A DNA stretch of 46,538 bases, taken from Alphaproteobacteria bacterium (GTDB lineage: Bacteria; Pseudomonadota; Alphaproteobacteria; JABAAW01; JAHZMA01). How positions within the stretch are numbered: position 1 is the first letter of the stretch; each line of letters opens with the position of its first letter. Both the position numbers and the translations under genes were made by a program. This document shows positions 9,628 to 18,756 of this stretch, piece after piece. The notes under the pieces were generated by a model, which was given only the letters and a program-made list of their open reading frames with translations, was not told where the DNA came from and did no database searches. The stretch covers positions 1 through 46,538 of the forward strand of contig JAHZMA010000076.1 in NCBI GenBank assembly GCA_022599575.1, written 5' to 3'.

Positions 9628-12600
9628 TTATTGTTTTTTCACACCAAAAAAGCCGATATAACCTGCATCACCATCTTGCATAGAGAATGTACCGCCTATT
9701 TCGCTTGCCTCATCAGTGCCTGTGCCGTAAAAACGCGCATCAAGCCTGCCCTTGAAATCAGCATCATTTGTGAGTGCAACATCACCACTAATAGCATTGC
9801 CTGTATATCCTATAGCGGTATCACCAGTGTTAAAATCAAGCATACTATCTGCCTGTTTCGTGCAAGTGGCAAAATCAGCTGAATCATCACCACATTTCAT
9901 TGTGGCACTGCTATTGATAGATACATTGCTCATATCAAAATCAACTGTTGCTGTTACTGTAAATTCGGTCGCATAGCTTTCGGTCTTACTATTATAGATG
10001 CCACCGCCCTTACCCGTAAAACTCACATTTGTGCCTGTGGCGGAAATGGTCTGTGTTTCGAAACCAGCAATGCCATAGCCATAGCTTTCATAGGTGGGAC
10101 TATTGCCATCATCATTCACTTGCCAATGCACCAATGCCATATATTTTTGCGTGGCACCAAAATAACCGTCGGCTCTACTGAAAATAAGCGAATGAGGATT
10201 ATCAGCATCATTGCTGGCAGTGCCATTATTATTTTCTGTGCTATCATTTTGAACTATAATATTACTCGCGCTTCCAGCACCTACAATCACCTCATATTTT
10301 TTATCGGCAAAATAGAGTTGCAATTCCCCATCCTTAACAAAATTGTCACTGCTATTATAATCAAACACAACCACTGCGCCAGTGATTTTATCAATGATAA
10401 TATCACTACTGTTTTTTGTTACCCTTACAGTATTTAATATTTTTAACGCATTATCGATTTTGCCAGTGCGATTGCTAGCCTCAAAGCCCATTAAACTATT
10501 ATAGTCAAAATCTGTTGGCACAGTTTCATTACCAATCATAGTATCAGTTGCAATCGGTGTGGGATTGCTAAAGGCAACATAATCATCGCGTTTCGCACCA
10601 AACACGCCATAATAATAGCTATATATACCATCATTTATTTCCGTTAGCGCAAATGTGCCACCAAACTCTCTTGCCGCAATGCCGTAAAACCGTGCATCAA
10701 GCCTGCCTGATAAATTGTTAGCAGGACTAAATGTCGTTACATCACCGCTGATATCATTGTCACTGTAACCTATGGCATCTGCTTCAAGGTCAAACTGACC
10801 CAAAATATCAGTCGTGCAATTTGCTACTTTACATTCTGTGCTTTCAGTGTAAATCGTTACATCACCACCCCCAAAATTCACGGTTGCTGTTACATCAAAA
10901 ATAGTATCATAACCTGCAACATCATCATCAACATTTGCGTCATAAGTGCCGCTGCCTTTGCCCGTAAAGCCAACTGCTTCAGCAGAAAGACTTGCAATAT
11001 CAGCAGTTTCAATACCCGCAAGCATTGCACCGCTAATATAAAAACCATTTTCTTCAAGCGCAGTGTTTGTATCCGTTAAATCTTCATCTTTGTATAAAGC
11101 CCAGTCGATATAAGCCATATAATCAGCTTTAAAACTAAAATAATCACTGGCTCTTCTCACATCAATCGTGGCAGTGCTGGCACTATCAGCCCCCTCAGTA
11201 ATGGGCGCCATAGAAACATTTGTTTCAGAAACAGGGTTAGCAATATTAGCTGTATAGTTTTTGCCGTTCAAATAGACCTTTACGCTTGAAATATTGCCAC
11301 TGTTATTGAAAGTAAGTGATGCCGCAGAGCCAGCAAGCCTTGCAATATCTATTGTTCGACCCATATCAGCTTCTGTAACCCAATCTCGATTTGGCGCTCG
11401 CCTATAGCTGGTTATATCATCTTTATAAACCGACAAGGCATTCATGGTAAAACGATTACTGCCACTAGCATCAGCCACATCGGCAAGCGATATATAAGAA
11501 GCATTATTTTTCGCAATTTCAGCGTTAATTTTTGTTGCTTCATCATCACTCACCGCTAAAGGTGTCGTAATAGCATCTTTATTAAATGCCAGTGGCGTGA
11601 TAATACCCTCATCACGCTTTGCACCAAACACACCAAAATAATAGCTTTTACTCGTTATATGAGCCAGCGCAAATGTGCCACCCAATTCCCACGCAAACCC
11701 ACCATAAAAACGCGCATCAAGCGTGCCTGATAAAACACTGGCGGTGACATCACCGCTGATTGCATTGCCTGTGTAAATTATGGCTGTATCGCCAGTGGTG
11801 AAATCAAGTTTCGCATCTAACCTATCCGCACCGTTATCTGTGCAAACAGCATTTTCAACATCTTTACAAGTAGCACTACTTGTAATCTTGACATTTTTGG
11901 TTGCGCCAAAATTGACTGTGGCGGTTACATCAAAAACAGTATTGTAATTTTCAGTTTCACTGCCATAACTGCCTCTGCCTCTGCCCGTAAATGTTATATT
12001 GTCAGCAGAAAGGCTTGCAATATCAGCAATTTCAATACCCGCAAGCATAGCACCGCTAATGTCAGAGGTGCTACCTTTGGTATCGGTATCAACTAATTCA
12101 CTTCTATTTTCTGGCAAATGCCAACTAATATAAGCCATATAGTTAGAAGTAAAGCCGAAAATATCTTTTCTATCAGCAGTGATTGTTAAGCCATCATTGC
12201 CCATTGCGCGTGTTTCATCCACATAGGCGGTTATGCCCGATATAGCACCATCAGCATCAAAAGTGAGCGTTACTGCTGGCGATTTTTCAGCTGCAGTGAT
12301 GCGCGATAATGTGACTTTTTTATCAATTTGTAGTTTGGAATCATTAGCCTTATCAGCCCAGATAATATTAGTATTTTCGCGCGTGTAAGCCGTGCTATCA
12401 TTTTTCAACACAGCCAACCCATGCAAAGTTACATCAATAGTATTTTCTGCCGTAGCATCAGTGGCAATCTTGGTGAGTGAATCATAGGCAACATCATTTG
12501 CACCATCTTTATAGGTAGGGATATCAACATCTGTTGCGGTAAATTCATCTATCACGCCAAGCGGGTTAAGCGTAAAATCATTGCTAGGCGTAAAGGTAGT

Positions 12601-12750
12601 ATTATTACCATCGCCATCGCCATCCCCACTACCATCGCCATCTAGAATATTATTATTCGGATCAATGATAGTTCTTTCAGGAGTGCTACAGGCCGTTAGC
12701 GTAACGGAAAGCATAAGCAATATAATGGTTGAAAGTAGCAACTGTTTCAT
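9628..12750 (-). CDS. Three-barrel surface lipoprotein (TbpB/Slam-type)
   Basis: The frame could start at 12888, but the supported start is the ATG at 12750. It opens a lipoprotein signal (MKQLLLSTIILLMLSVTLTAC, lipobox LTAC, Cys21) and lies just after a good promoter; the extra 46 upstream codons would bury the signal. The protein is 1040 residues. After a short Asp-Gly linker come three barrel units ending near 11620, 10590 and 9640, each with LDARFYG, GGTF and FG[AV]K[RK] motifs. The Cys pairs are TCKDVENAVC, ECKVANC and KCGDDSADFATC. The last unit resembles one in the neighbouring giant protein closely, so the two are paralogues. Family knowledge suggests export to the outer surface by a Slam translocon, but none is encoded in this window. 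The ligand is unknown. Confidence 0.85.
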   Translation of the reverse strand: MKQLLLSTIILLMLSVTLTACSTPERTIIDPNNNILDGDGSGDGDGDGNNTTFTPSNDFTLNPLGVIDEFTATDVDIPTYKDGANDVAYDSLTKIATDATAENTIDVTLHGLAVLKNDSTAYTRENTNIIWADKANDSKLQIDKKVTLSRITAAEKSPAVTLTFDADGAISGITAYVDETRAMGNDGLTITADRKDIFGFTSNYMAYISWHLPENRSELVDTDTKGSTSDISGAMLAGIEIADIASLSADNITFTGRGRGSYGSETENYNTVFDVTATVNFGATKNVKITSSATCKDVENAVCTDNGADRLDAKLDFTTGDTAIIYTGNAISGDVTASVLSGTLDARFYGGFAWELGGTFALAHITSKSYYFGVFGAKRDEGIITPLAFNKDAITTPLAVSDDEATKINAEIAKNNASYISLADVADASGSNRFTMNALSVYKDDITSYRRAPNRDWVTEADMGRTIDIARLAGSAASLTFNNSGNISSVKVYLNGKNYTANIANPVSETNVSMAPITEGADSASTATIDVRRASDYFSFKADYMAYIDWALYKDEDLTDTNTALEENGFYISGAMLAGIETADIASLSAEAVGFTGKGSGTYDANVDDDVAGYDTIFDVTATVNFGGGDVTIYTESTECKVANCTTDILGQFDLEADAIGYSDNDISGDVTTFSPANNLSGRLDARFYGIAAREFGGTFALTEINDGIYSYYYGVFGAKRDDYVAFSNPTPIATDTMIGNETVPTDFDYNSLMGFEASNRTGKIDNALKILNTVRVTKNSSDIIIDKITGAVVVFDYNSSDNFVKDGELQLYFADKKYEVIVGAGSASNIIVQNDSTENNNGTASNDADNPHSLIFSRADGYFGATQKYMALVHWQVNDDGNSPTYESYGYGIAGFETQTISATGTNVSFTGKGGGIYNSKTESYATEFTVTATVDFDMSNVSINSSATMKCGDDSADFATCTKQADSMLDFNTGDTAIGYTGNAISGDVALTNDADFKGRLDARFYGTGTDEASEIGGTFSMQDGDAGYIGFFGVKKQ
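12607..12642 (-). repeat. Asp-Gly codon repeat (linker)
   Basis: Twelve codons read DGDGSGDGDGDG, just after the lipidated Cys of the three-barrel lipoprotein. The hexanucleotide period means slippage would change linker length without shifting the frame. A longer tract of the same kind sits in the lipoprotein at 39286-43284. Confidence 0.85.
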
Positions 12751-12786
12751 AGGATATTCTCTTGTAAAATTATATAAAAGTGCGGT

Positions 12787-12815
12787 ATTATGCCAGTTAT
12801 CCAATCTTTTTTCAA
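12787..12815 (-). promoter_or_regulatory. Sigma70-like promoter of the three-barrel lipoprotein gene
   Basis: On the minus strand TTGAAA (12810-12815), a 17-base spacer and CATAAT (12787-12792) precede the ATG at 12750. The position of this promoter is the main reason for rejecting the upstream start at 12888. Confidence 0.65.
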
Positions 12816-12923
12816 TAAAAACAATCAAAGATTTATATATCTTTAATAATAATTGTTTTATAATTATATTATTCAATTTATAGTGCATAATTATATTATC
12901 AAAACGACAGTAAGATAATTTAA

Positions 12924-14162
12924 CTATCCCAAAATGCGTTTTAATGTGCCTGCTTTTTGCATTTCATTGAAATTATCGGGCATTTCATCGCTAAGTTCGC
13001 GCAAACGTAAGTGATTCGTTACTGGTTTGATTCGCCCTGCCTCGCCTAGTGCCTGATGTCTTGCCCATACCGCATATTTTTTATTCACCTGATGCGGTTG
13101 ATAGGTGCTGAAAATATCGGGTGGAATATCGCCTTCCTCGCGAAGCGCGCCATCGCGCACCGCCGCTTCATATAGTTCTTGCCCCGCTTCGGTGCGGATA
13201 ATCACTGCATTTGTGCCTGCATCATCAGCGCAATTCCTTTGGGGTGAACCGCCTAGCCAACTATCAGCCGCGGCAATATCAGCCGCATCGCCAATCCCAT
13301 CAGGGCAGATTTTACAGCGAAAGCCCAACTGCCAATGTTCTTCATCATCGCCCCAATAATCCAGATAGTGAAAGTTTTTGGTAACGCCCCCTGCCGTGAT
13401 GGTAGTATCACCAGGGCAACCAAGCCCCCGATACCTTAATGCTTCAAGCTGTTCAGGCTGTAAATCATGTGCACGCATAAATTCATCATTCTTACTGGGT
13501 GGTGAAAACCCACCACATACCAATGTTAACCAGTATTTTACATGCTTATCAACCCGTTCATCATGGCGCGCATAGCTCCGCAAGGCATTAATATCGCATG
13601 GCTTGCCGATAAAGGCGGAATTCTGCCCGTTAGTTTCTGCTTGCGTTAGCACCGCTTTAATATCAAGCAGTGGCGCGCAAGGCGCATAGCGCGAACCAAC
13701 GCCTGCCATCACATCGTCACGATTATAGCTGATATGCTGTTCGCCAAAATCAGGGTGTTTTGTGGCAGGTTTGGCATGAAGAATAAAATCCACGCGCTTG
13801 CTTTCTAACAAATAAATCGCCAAAGCGGTTAACACGCCACCTGTTGAGCCTTCATGGCGAACATGCTTATCGCCCGCATAGGCACGAATCATCCTTCGCC
13901 ATACGCCCCATACATTATCCTCTTTGCTATCAGTGGCTATCAATTCACGCGGCAAACCATCCATGCGTGTGCCCGGGCAAATATCGTAAATTTTATCAAC
14001 CAATTCCTTAGAAAGTGGCTGTTGCGCGATTGGGCGTTCATAACCTTGTGCGCCAGTTTTGCAAAATTTTAGCTTATCGCCCGCTACCGAAGCGCATAAG
14101 CCGCAACCGATACATAGATCTTGCTCAATAATCGCGTTAAATCTTTGGGTTTCTTCATCCAT
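12924..14162 (-). CDS. FrhB/FdhB-family ferredoxin-flavoprotein (coenzyme F420 hydrogenase beta-subunit-like)
   Basis: The start is taken as the ATG at 14162 (MDEETQRF...), because AGGGAG lies at proper distance upstream; an in-frame ATG at 14210 lacks a site. The product is 412 residues. A short ferredoxin-like segment (CIGCGLC near residue 20) leads into the FrhB N- and C-terminal domains. Family features that can be seen are EGSTGGVLTAL, GKPCDINALR, LVCGGFSPPSK, GLGCPGD and FRCKICPDGIGDAADI. Members transfer electrons between ferredoxin or Fe-S clusters and a flavin or deazaflavin; many bacterial members have nothing to do with F420. The gene is divergent from bhcA and shares its upstream region, so co-regulation with glyoxylate metabolism is possible but unproven. 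The partner and substrate are unknown. Confidence 0.75.
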   Translation of the reverse strand: MDEETQRFNAIIEQDLCIGCGLCASVAGDKLKFCKTGAQGYERPIAQQPLSKELVDKIYDICPGTRMDGLPRELIATDSKEDNVWGVWRRMIRAYAGDKHVRHEGSTGGVLTALAIYLLESKRVDFILHAKPATKHPDFGEQHISYNRDDVMAGVGSRYAPCAPLLDIKAVLTQAETNGQNSAFIGKPCDINALRSYARHDERVDKHVKYWLTLVCGGFSPPSKNDEFMRAHDLQPEQLEALRYRGLGCPGDTTITAGGVTKNFHYLDYWGDDEEHWQLGFRCKICPDGIGDAADIAAADSWLGGSPQRNCADDAGTNAVIIRTEAGQELYEAAVRDGALREEGDIPPDIFSTYQPHQVNKKYAVWARHQALGEAGRIKPVTNHLRLRELSDEMPDNFNEMQKAGTLKRILG

Positions 14163-14310
14163 CTCAATCTCCCTTGAAACGCTCATTTTCAAAAATAATT
14201 TGTTATTCACTTTGACAAATTTTTTTTATAAAACATTGCGTCACGTCAAATAATATTTTATCCTATAGCATTATTATTGATATTACAAATATAGAGGTTA
14301 TATCCAAACA
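14163..14310. promoter_or_regulatory. Divergent control region between the FrhB-like gene and bhcA
   Basis: This AT-rich gap must hold the start signals of both divergent genes. A TTGACA occurs at 14212-14217 on the plus strand, without a good -10 at standard distance. A weaker candidate for bhcA is TTGCGT (14236-14241), 17 bases, TATCCT (14259-14264). I see no convincing dyad operator. Confidence 0.4.
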
Positions 14311-15489
14311 ATGTTAGTTAGTCAAAACCCAGTCTTTATTCCAGGTCCTACAAATATGCCCGAACATATCCGCAAAGCATGTGATATGGCAACGATTGAC
14401 CACCGCTCACCCATTTTTGGCAAAATTTTACAGCCCGCGCGTGAGGGCGTTAAAAAAATCATCAAAAGTAACAATGCCGAGATTTTCATTTTTTCAGGCA
14501 CTGGTACCGCTGGGTGGGAGACCGCTATCACCAATAGCCTATCAGCAGGTGACGCGGTAATTATCACCCGTAATGGCATGTTTTCGCATCGCTGGATTGA
14601 TATGTGCCAAAGGCACGGTATTATTGTGCATGTGATTGAAGCAATATGGGGCGACCCGATTTCAGCGACAAAAATTGGCGACTTGTTAGAAGCCGATAAT
14701 GATAACAAGATTAAAGCAGTGCTTGCCACCCATAACGAAACTGCCACTGGCGTAAAATCAGATATTGGCGCGATTCGCGGAGCGATGGATAGTGCCAAGC
14801 ATGATGCGCTGTTATTGGTTGATGGCGTTAGCTCGGTTGCATCATTTGATTTTCGCTTTGATGAATGGCGCGTGGATATTTTGGTTGCTGGTTCGCAAAA
14901 AGGCTTTATGATGCCCCCTGGTTTGGCAATTGTTGGCTTTAGCGAAAAGGCGATGCAAGCCAATGAAAGCGCAACATTACCGCGCACCTATTTTGATATT
15001 CGCGATATGCATAAAAGCTATGCCAGTAATATGTATCCTTACACCCCGCCAGTCGGGCTGATGAATGGGTTGCATGTTGCTTGCAATACGCTACTGGAAG
15101 AAGGGCTAGATAATGTATTTGCCCGCCACCACCGTATTGCCGAAGGGGTGCGAACTGCCGTGAAAGCGTGGGGTTTACCAATTTGTGCAAACTCGCCCGA
15201 TTGCTATTCTAACACCATCACTGCCATTCGTACGCCAGAGGGATTCGATTCTACCCAAATTATCAATCATGCCGCGCAGAAATATCAAGTCGCCTTTGGG
15301 ATTGGGCTAGGCGATGTTGCAGGTAAAGTCTTTAGAATCGGTCATTTGGGCATGTTAACCGATGTGCTAGCGTTAAGTGGCATTGCCACTGCCGAAATGG
15401 TGATGGTAGATTTAGGGCTTGATGTAACATTAGGCTCTGGCGTTGCTGCCGCACAAGATTATTATAGAAATAACTCAGGATTATTATAG
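14311..15489 (+). CDS. bhcA: Aspartate-glyoxylate aminotransferase BhcA (beta-hydroxyaspartate cycle)
   Basis: This is a 392-residue class V PLP aminotransferase. It begins NPVFIPGPTNMPEHIRKA and has DGVSSVASFDF and then the PLP-lysine region VAGSQKGFMMPPGL near residue 195. In the beta-hydroxyaspartate cycle BhcA transfers the amino group of aspartate to glyoxylate, giving glycine and oxaloacetate. Taken alone the sequence could be called serine-glyoxylate or alanine-glyoxylate aminotransferase. The specific call rests on the following genes, which match bhcB, bhcC and bhcD in order. GAGG lies about 12 bases before the ATG. This is the first gene of the operon and is divergent from the FrhB-like gene. 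Confidence 0.88.
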   Translation: MLVSQNPVFIPGPTNMPEHIRKACDMATIDHRSPIFGKILQPAREGVKKIIKSNNAEIFIFSGTGTAGWETAITNSLSAGDAVIITRNGMFSHRWIDMCQRHGIIVHVIEAIWGDPISATKIGDLLEADNDNKIKAVLATHNETATGVKSDIGAIRGAMDSAKHDALLLVDGVSSVASFDFRFDEWRVDILVAGSQKGFMMPPGLAIVGFSEKAMQANESATLPRTYFDIRDMHKSYASNMYPYTPPVGLMNGLHVACNTLLEEGLDNVFARHHRIAEGVRTAVKAWGLPICANSPDCYSNTITAIRTPEGFDSTQIINHAAQKYQVAFGIGLGDVAGKVFRIGHLGMLTDVLALSGIATAEMVMVDLGLDVTLGSGVAAAQDYYRNNSGLL

Positions 15490-15539
15490 GAATAATTAAT
15501 TACGATTAAAGTAACTCTACCATTAAAGGAAGTAACAAT

Positions 15540-16508
15540 ATGAAGCAACAAGGTAATTTGCTGATTCCTGAATTTCAGGATATGCTAGATGCCCATCAGC
15601 GCATCGAACCCTATATCCATCGCACGCCCGTGCTAACATCAAGTTTCTTAAATGAATTAACTGGCGCGCAACTATTTTTTAAGTGCGAGAATTTTCAAAA
15701 AGCTGGTGCGTTTAAGGTGCGCGGTGCCTGTAATGCGGTATTCGGGCTTGATGATGAAAAAGCCAAAATTGGCGTTGCCACCCATTCATCGGGTAATCAT
15801 GCTTTATCGCTTTCTTACGCCGCTGGCAGAAGAGGCATTCCCTGCACGGTGGTGATGCCACATTCTGCGCCACAAGCCAAAAAAGACGCAGTGCGTGGCT
15901 ATGGTGGCACGATAGTAGAATGCGAGCCTTCCACATCATCACGCGAGGCTACTTTTGCTAAAGTCGTTGAAGAAACAGGCGCTGATTTTGTGCATCCTTA
16001 CAACGACCCGCGGGTGATTGCGGGGCAGGGCACATGTTCGCGCGAATTGATAGAACAAACCAACAGGTTGGATATGGTGATTGCACCCATCGGTGGTGGT
16101 GGTATGGTTTCTGGCACCTGCCTCACATTAAGCAATCTTGCGCCAGAGGTGAAAATCTATGCTGCCGAGCCTGAACAAGCCGATGATGCCTATCGCAGTT
16201 TTAAGGCGGGCAAGATTATCGCTGATGATGCGCCTGAAACCATTGCCGATGGTTTAAAAGTGCCGTTAAAAGATTTGACTTGGCATTTTGTATCAAATTA
16301 TGTTACAGATATATTTACGGCAAGCGAACAAGAGATTATCGATTCGCTAAAGCTAACTCTTAAGAGAATGAAAATCGTCATCGAGCCAAGCTGTGCCGTA
16401 CCGCTTGCGGTTATTCTTAAAAATAAAGAAATATTCCGTGGCAAAAAAGTAGGTGTTATTTTAACGGGCGGGAATGTTGATTTGCATAAAATGCCCCTCA
16501 ATGACTAA
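15540..16508 (+). CDS. bhcB: Beta-hydroxyaspartate dehydratase BhcB
   Basis: This is a 322-residue fold-type II PLP enzyme of the serine/threonine dehydratase family. ENFQKAGAFKVRGA near residue 53 holds the PLP lysine, SSGNHALSLSYAA binds the phosphate side of the substrate, and IGGGGMVSGTC is the PLP-phosphate glycine loop. In the cycle BhcB removes water from (2R,3S)-beta-hydroxyaspartate to give iminosuccinate. By sequence alone a threonine dehydratase or serine racemase would be possible; the order bhcA-bhcB-bhcC-bhcD decides the name. There is no C-terminal ACT domain, unlike biosynthetic threonine deaminase. A good ribosome-binding site (AAGGAAG) precedes the ATG, 50 bases after bhcA. 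Confidence 0.88.
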   Translation: MKQQGNLLIPEFQDMLDAHQRIEPYIHRTPVLTSSFLNELTGAQLFFKCENFQKAGAFKVRGACNAVFGLDDEKAKIGVATHSSGNHALSLSYAAGRRGIPCTVVMPHSAPQAKKDAVRGYGGTIVECEPSTSSREATFAKVVEETGADFVHPYNDPRVIAGQGTCSRELIEQTNRLDMVIAPIGGGGMVSGTCLTLSNLAPEVKIYAAEPEQADDAYRSFKAGKIIADDAPETIADGLKVPLKDLTWHFVSNYVTDIFTASEQEIIDSLKLTLKRMKIVIEPSCAVPLAVILKNKEIFRGKKVGVILTGGNVDLHKMPLND

Positions 16509-16544
16509 TAATACATGACTAATTTCTTTTGAAGGAGAGTAACG

Positions 16545-17702
16545 ATGAATAAACCATTAAATATAAGTGAATTAGAAGTAGGCTATGATGTGCCTGCCAA
16601 GATTGGCATGGATGAAGCCGATATTCAAACACCTTGCTTGGTGTTGGATTTAGACGCGCTTGAATATAATATCAAAACAATGGGGCAATTCGCCAAAGAT
16701 ATGGGCATGCGTCTTAGAATTCACGGCAAAATGCACAAATCAGTTGATATTGCTTTATTGCAAGCAAAAATCGGTAATTCCTGCGGTGTATGCTGTCAAA
16801 AAGTATCGGAAGCCGAAGTATTCGTGCGTGGTGGTATAAAAGACGTGTTGGTATCTAACCAAGTGCGCGATGCCGCAAAAATTGACCGTCTTGCCCGTTT
16901 ACCTAAATTAGGTGCGCGCACCATTTGCTGTGTTGACGATGTTGCCAATGTGGCTGACCTTTCAGCGGCGGCACAAAAACATGGTACGACTATCGAATGT
17001 CTGGTTGAGATTGATTGCGGTGCGGGGCGTTGCGGCGTACAAGCAGGGCAACCCGTTGTGGATATTGCCAAAGCGATTGACGCGGCAGCAGGCTTGAAAT
17101 TTTCTGGCATTCAAGCCTATCAAGGCGCGATGCAACATATGGAGAATTATCAAGACCGTAAAGACAAAATTGATATTGCGGTAGCGATGGTGAAGCAAAG
17201 CGTTGATATGCTGAAAGCTGAAGGGCTAGAATGCGATATTGTTGGCGGTGGCGGCACTGGCTCATATTATTTTGAAGGCACTTCTGGCGTTTATAACGAA
17301 TTGCAATGCGGTTCTTACGCATTTATGGATGTTGATTATCAACGCATTCGCGATGAAAAAGGCGATTTGATTTCTGAATTTAAGAATTCATTTTTTATTC
17401 TTACTTCGGTTATCTCACATGCCAAAGCCGATAAGGCGATTTGCGATGCAGGCTTAAAAGCGCAATCAGTGGATAGCGGTTTGCCAAAAATATTTGGCCG
17501 CGATGATGTTGAATATATCAAATGTTCTGATGAACATGGCGTGATTGCCGACCCCAATGGTGTGTTGAAAGTAAATGATAAATTGAAATTAATCCCTGGC
17601 CATTGCGACCCAACATGCAATGTGCATGATTGGTATGTGGGCGTTAGAAATGGCAAAGTGGAAACTGTATGGCCAGTCAGCGCACGCGGTAAAGCCTATT
17701 AA
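16545..17702 (+). CDS. bhcC: Beta-hydroxyaspartate aldolase BhcC
   Basis: This is a 385-residue fold-type III PLP enzyme of the D-threonine aldolase / DSD1 family. The N-terminal barrel carries the PLP lysine in RIHGKMHKSVDIALLQ near residue 60. The C-terminal domain has the metal-binding motif GHCDPTCNVHDWYVGVRNG, where His and Cys bind a divalent ion. BhcC condenses glycine with glyoxylate to (2R,3S)-beta-hydroxyaspartate, the carbon-carbon bond-forming step of the cycle. A generic D-threonine aldolase or D-serine dehydratase call is less likely given the neighbours. The strong site GAAGGAGAG lies just before the ATG. A hairpin with a T-rich tail follows the stop codon. Confidence 0.88.
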   Translation: MNKPLNISELEVGYDVPAKIGMDEADIQTPCLVLDLDALEYNIKTMGQFAKDMGMRLRIHGKMHKSVDIALLQAKIGNSCGVCCQKVSEAEVFVRGGIKDVLVSNQVRDAAKIDRLARLPKLGARTICCVDDVANVADLSAAAQKHGTTIECLVEIDCGAGRCGVQAGQPVVDIAKAIDAAAGLKFSGIQAYQGAMQHMENYQDRKDKIDIAVAMVKQSVDMLKAEGLECDIVGGGGTGSYYFEGTSGVYNELQCGSYAFMDVDYQRIRDEKGDLISEFKNSFFILTSVISHAKADKAICDAGLKAQSVDSGLPKIFGRDDVEYIKCSDEHGVIADPNGVLKVNDKLKLIPGHCDPTCNVHDWYVGVRNGKVETVWPVSARGKAY

Positions 17703-17721
17703 CCAACAGATATGTTGTTAT

Positions 17722-17756
17722 TGTCCCCTTTCAAAATTGAGAGGGGACATTTTATT
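17722..17756 (+). terminator. Intrinsic terminator or attenuator between bhcC and bhcD
   Basis: TGTCCCCT (17722-17729) pairs perfectly with AGGGGACA (17742-17749) around a 12-base loop and is followed by TTTTATT. It lies 20 bases after bhcC and 25 bases before the supported bhcD start, inside what would otherwise be one transcript. Partial readthrough would lower bhcD and uraH relative to bhcABC. Confidence 0.6.
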
Positions 17757-17780
17757 ATCCTTATATTATTTGAGAAAAAA

Positions 17781-18746
17781 ATGATTATTGTTCCTGAAAA
17801 TAAAATTGCCGACCTTATCACTGCCACTGATGCTTTTGATGCGATGGAAAAATTATTCGTATCAATGGCAAATGGTACTGCCTATAATTTTCCAGTGATT
17901 CGCGAAGCCATCGGTCATGCAGATGCGCTTTACGGCTTTAAGTCTGGTTTTGACCGCGAAGCATTGCAGTTGGGCTTAAAATCAGGCGGTTATTGGCCGG
18001 GTAATGCCGCTAAAGGGCTTACCAACCATCAATCCACCGTATTTTTATTTGATGCTGATACTGGCAAATGCAAGGCAGTTATAGGCGGTAACTTACTCAC
18101 CGCATTACGCACTGCCGCCGCAAGTGCTGTTGCCACCGCGCATCTTGCCCGTGCTGATTCACAAGTGCTAGGCATTGTTGGCGCAGGGCATCAATCGGCG
18201 TTTCAATTGCGCGCCAATCTTGCTACCCGCAACTTCAAAAAAGTGATTGGCTGGAATCTGCATCCCGAAAAATTATCACGCCCTGCTAGCATCGCTGAAG
18301 AGGCAGGCTTGCCATTTGAAAGCGTATCGCTGGAAACATTAGGCGCACAAGCTGATGTTATCATCACCATCGCCTCTAGCTTTAAGCCAATTTTGCTTGA
18401 TTTGCATATCAAAGCAGGCACGCATCTTTCTTGCATGGGCACCGATACCACAGGCAAGCAAGAAATTGATGCACAGATTGCCAAACGCGCGAAATTATAT
18501 ACCGATGAGATTGCACAATCTATCACGCTTGGTGAGTTTCAGCATCCAATTAACGAAAAGCTGATTAGTAATGATGATATTTGCCCGATTGGTAAAGCGA
18601 TACAAGATAAAAAACTGGCGCGTACCAGTGATAGTGATATTACAATTTTTGACGGCACTGGCGTTGGCTTGCAAGATTTGGCAGTGGCATCACAAGTGGT
18701 TGAAAAAGCGATTGCGAATAATGTCGCTACTGAAATCGATTTTTAA
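17781..18746 (+). CDS. bhcD: Iminosuccinate reductase BhcD (ornithine cyclodeaminase/mu-crystallin family)
   Basis: An upstream ATG exists at 17712, but those 23 codons would be translated through the terminator hairpin. The start at 17781 (MIIVPENKIADLI) fits the family. The protein is then 321 residues. It has the family core FKSGFDRE near residue 55, a LTALRTAAASAVAT segment, and a Rossmann NAD-binding loop LGIVGAGHQSAFQLRA near residue 130. BhcD reduces iminosuccinate to aspartate with NADH, closing the cycle. The fold alone would also allow ornithine cyclodeaminase or an imine reductase; the gene order makes BhcD by far the best reading. The stop codon overlaps the ribosome-binding site of uraH. 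Confidence 0.85.
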   Translation: MIIVPENKIADLITATDAFDAMEKLFVSMANGTAYNFPVIREAIGHADALYGFKSGFDREALQLGLKSGGYWPGNAAKGLTNHQSTVFLFDADTGKCKAVIGGNLLTALRTAAASAVATAHLARADSQVLGIVGAGHQSAFQLRANLATRNFKKVIGWNLHPEKLSRPASIAEEAGLPFESVSLETLGAQADVIITIASSFKPILLDLHIKAGTHLSCMGTDTTGKQEIDAQIAKRAKLYTDEIAQSITLGEFQHPINEKLISNDDICPIGKAIQDKKLARTSDSDITIFDGTGVGLQDLAVASQVVEKAIANNVATEIDF

Positions 18747-18756
18747 GGAGATAAAA

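Noticed and set aside
12751-12888. Upstream start at 12888 for the three-barrel lipoprotein
   Set aside because: It would place 46 residues before the signal peptide and the promoter would lie inside the coding sequence.
12924-14162. A true coenzyme F420 hydrogenase subunit
   Set aside because: There are no hydrogenase or F420 biosynthesis genes nearby, and many bacterial FrhB-family proteins do not use F420.
15540-17702. Threonine dehydratase and D-threonine aldolase as final names
   Set aside because: Correct at family level, but the ordered run bhcA-bhcB-bhcC-bhcD fits the beta-hydroxyaspartate cycle much better.
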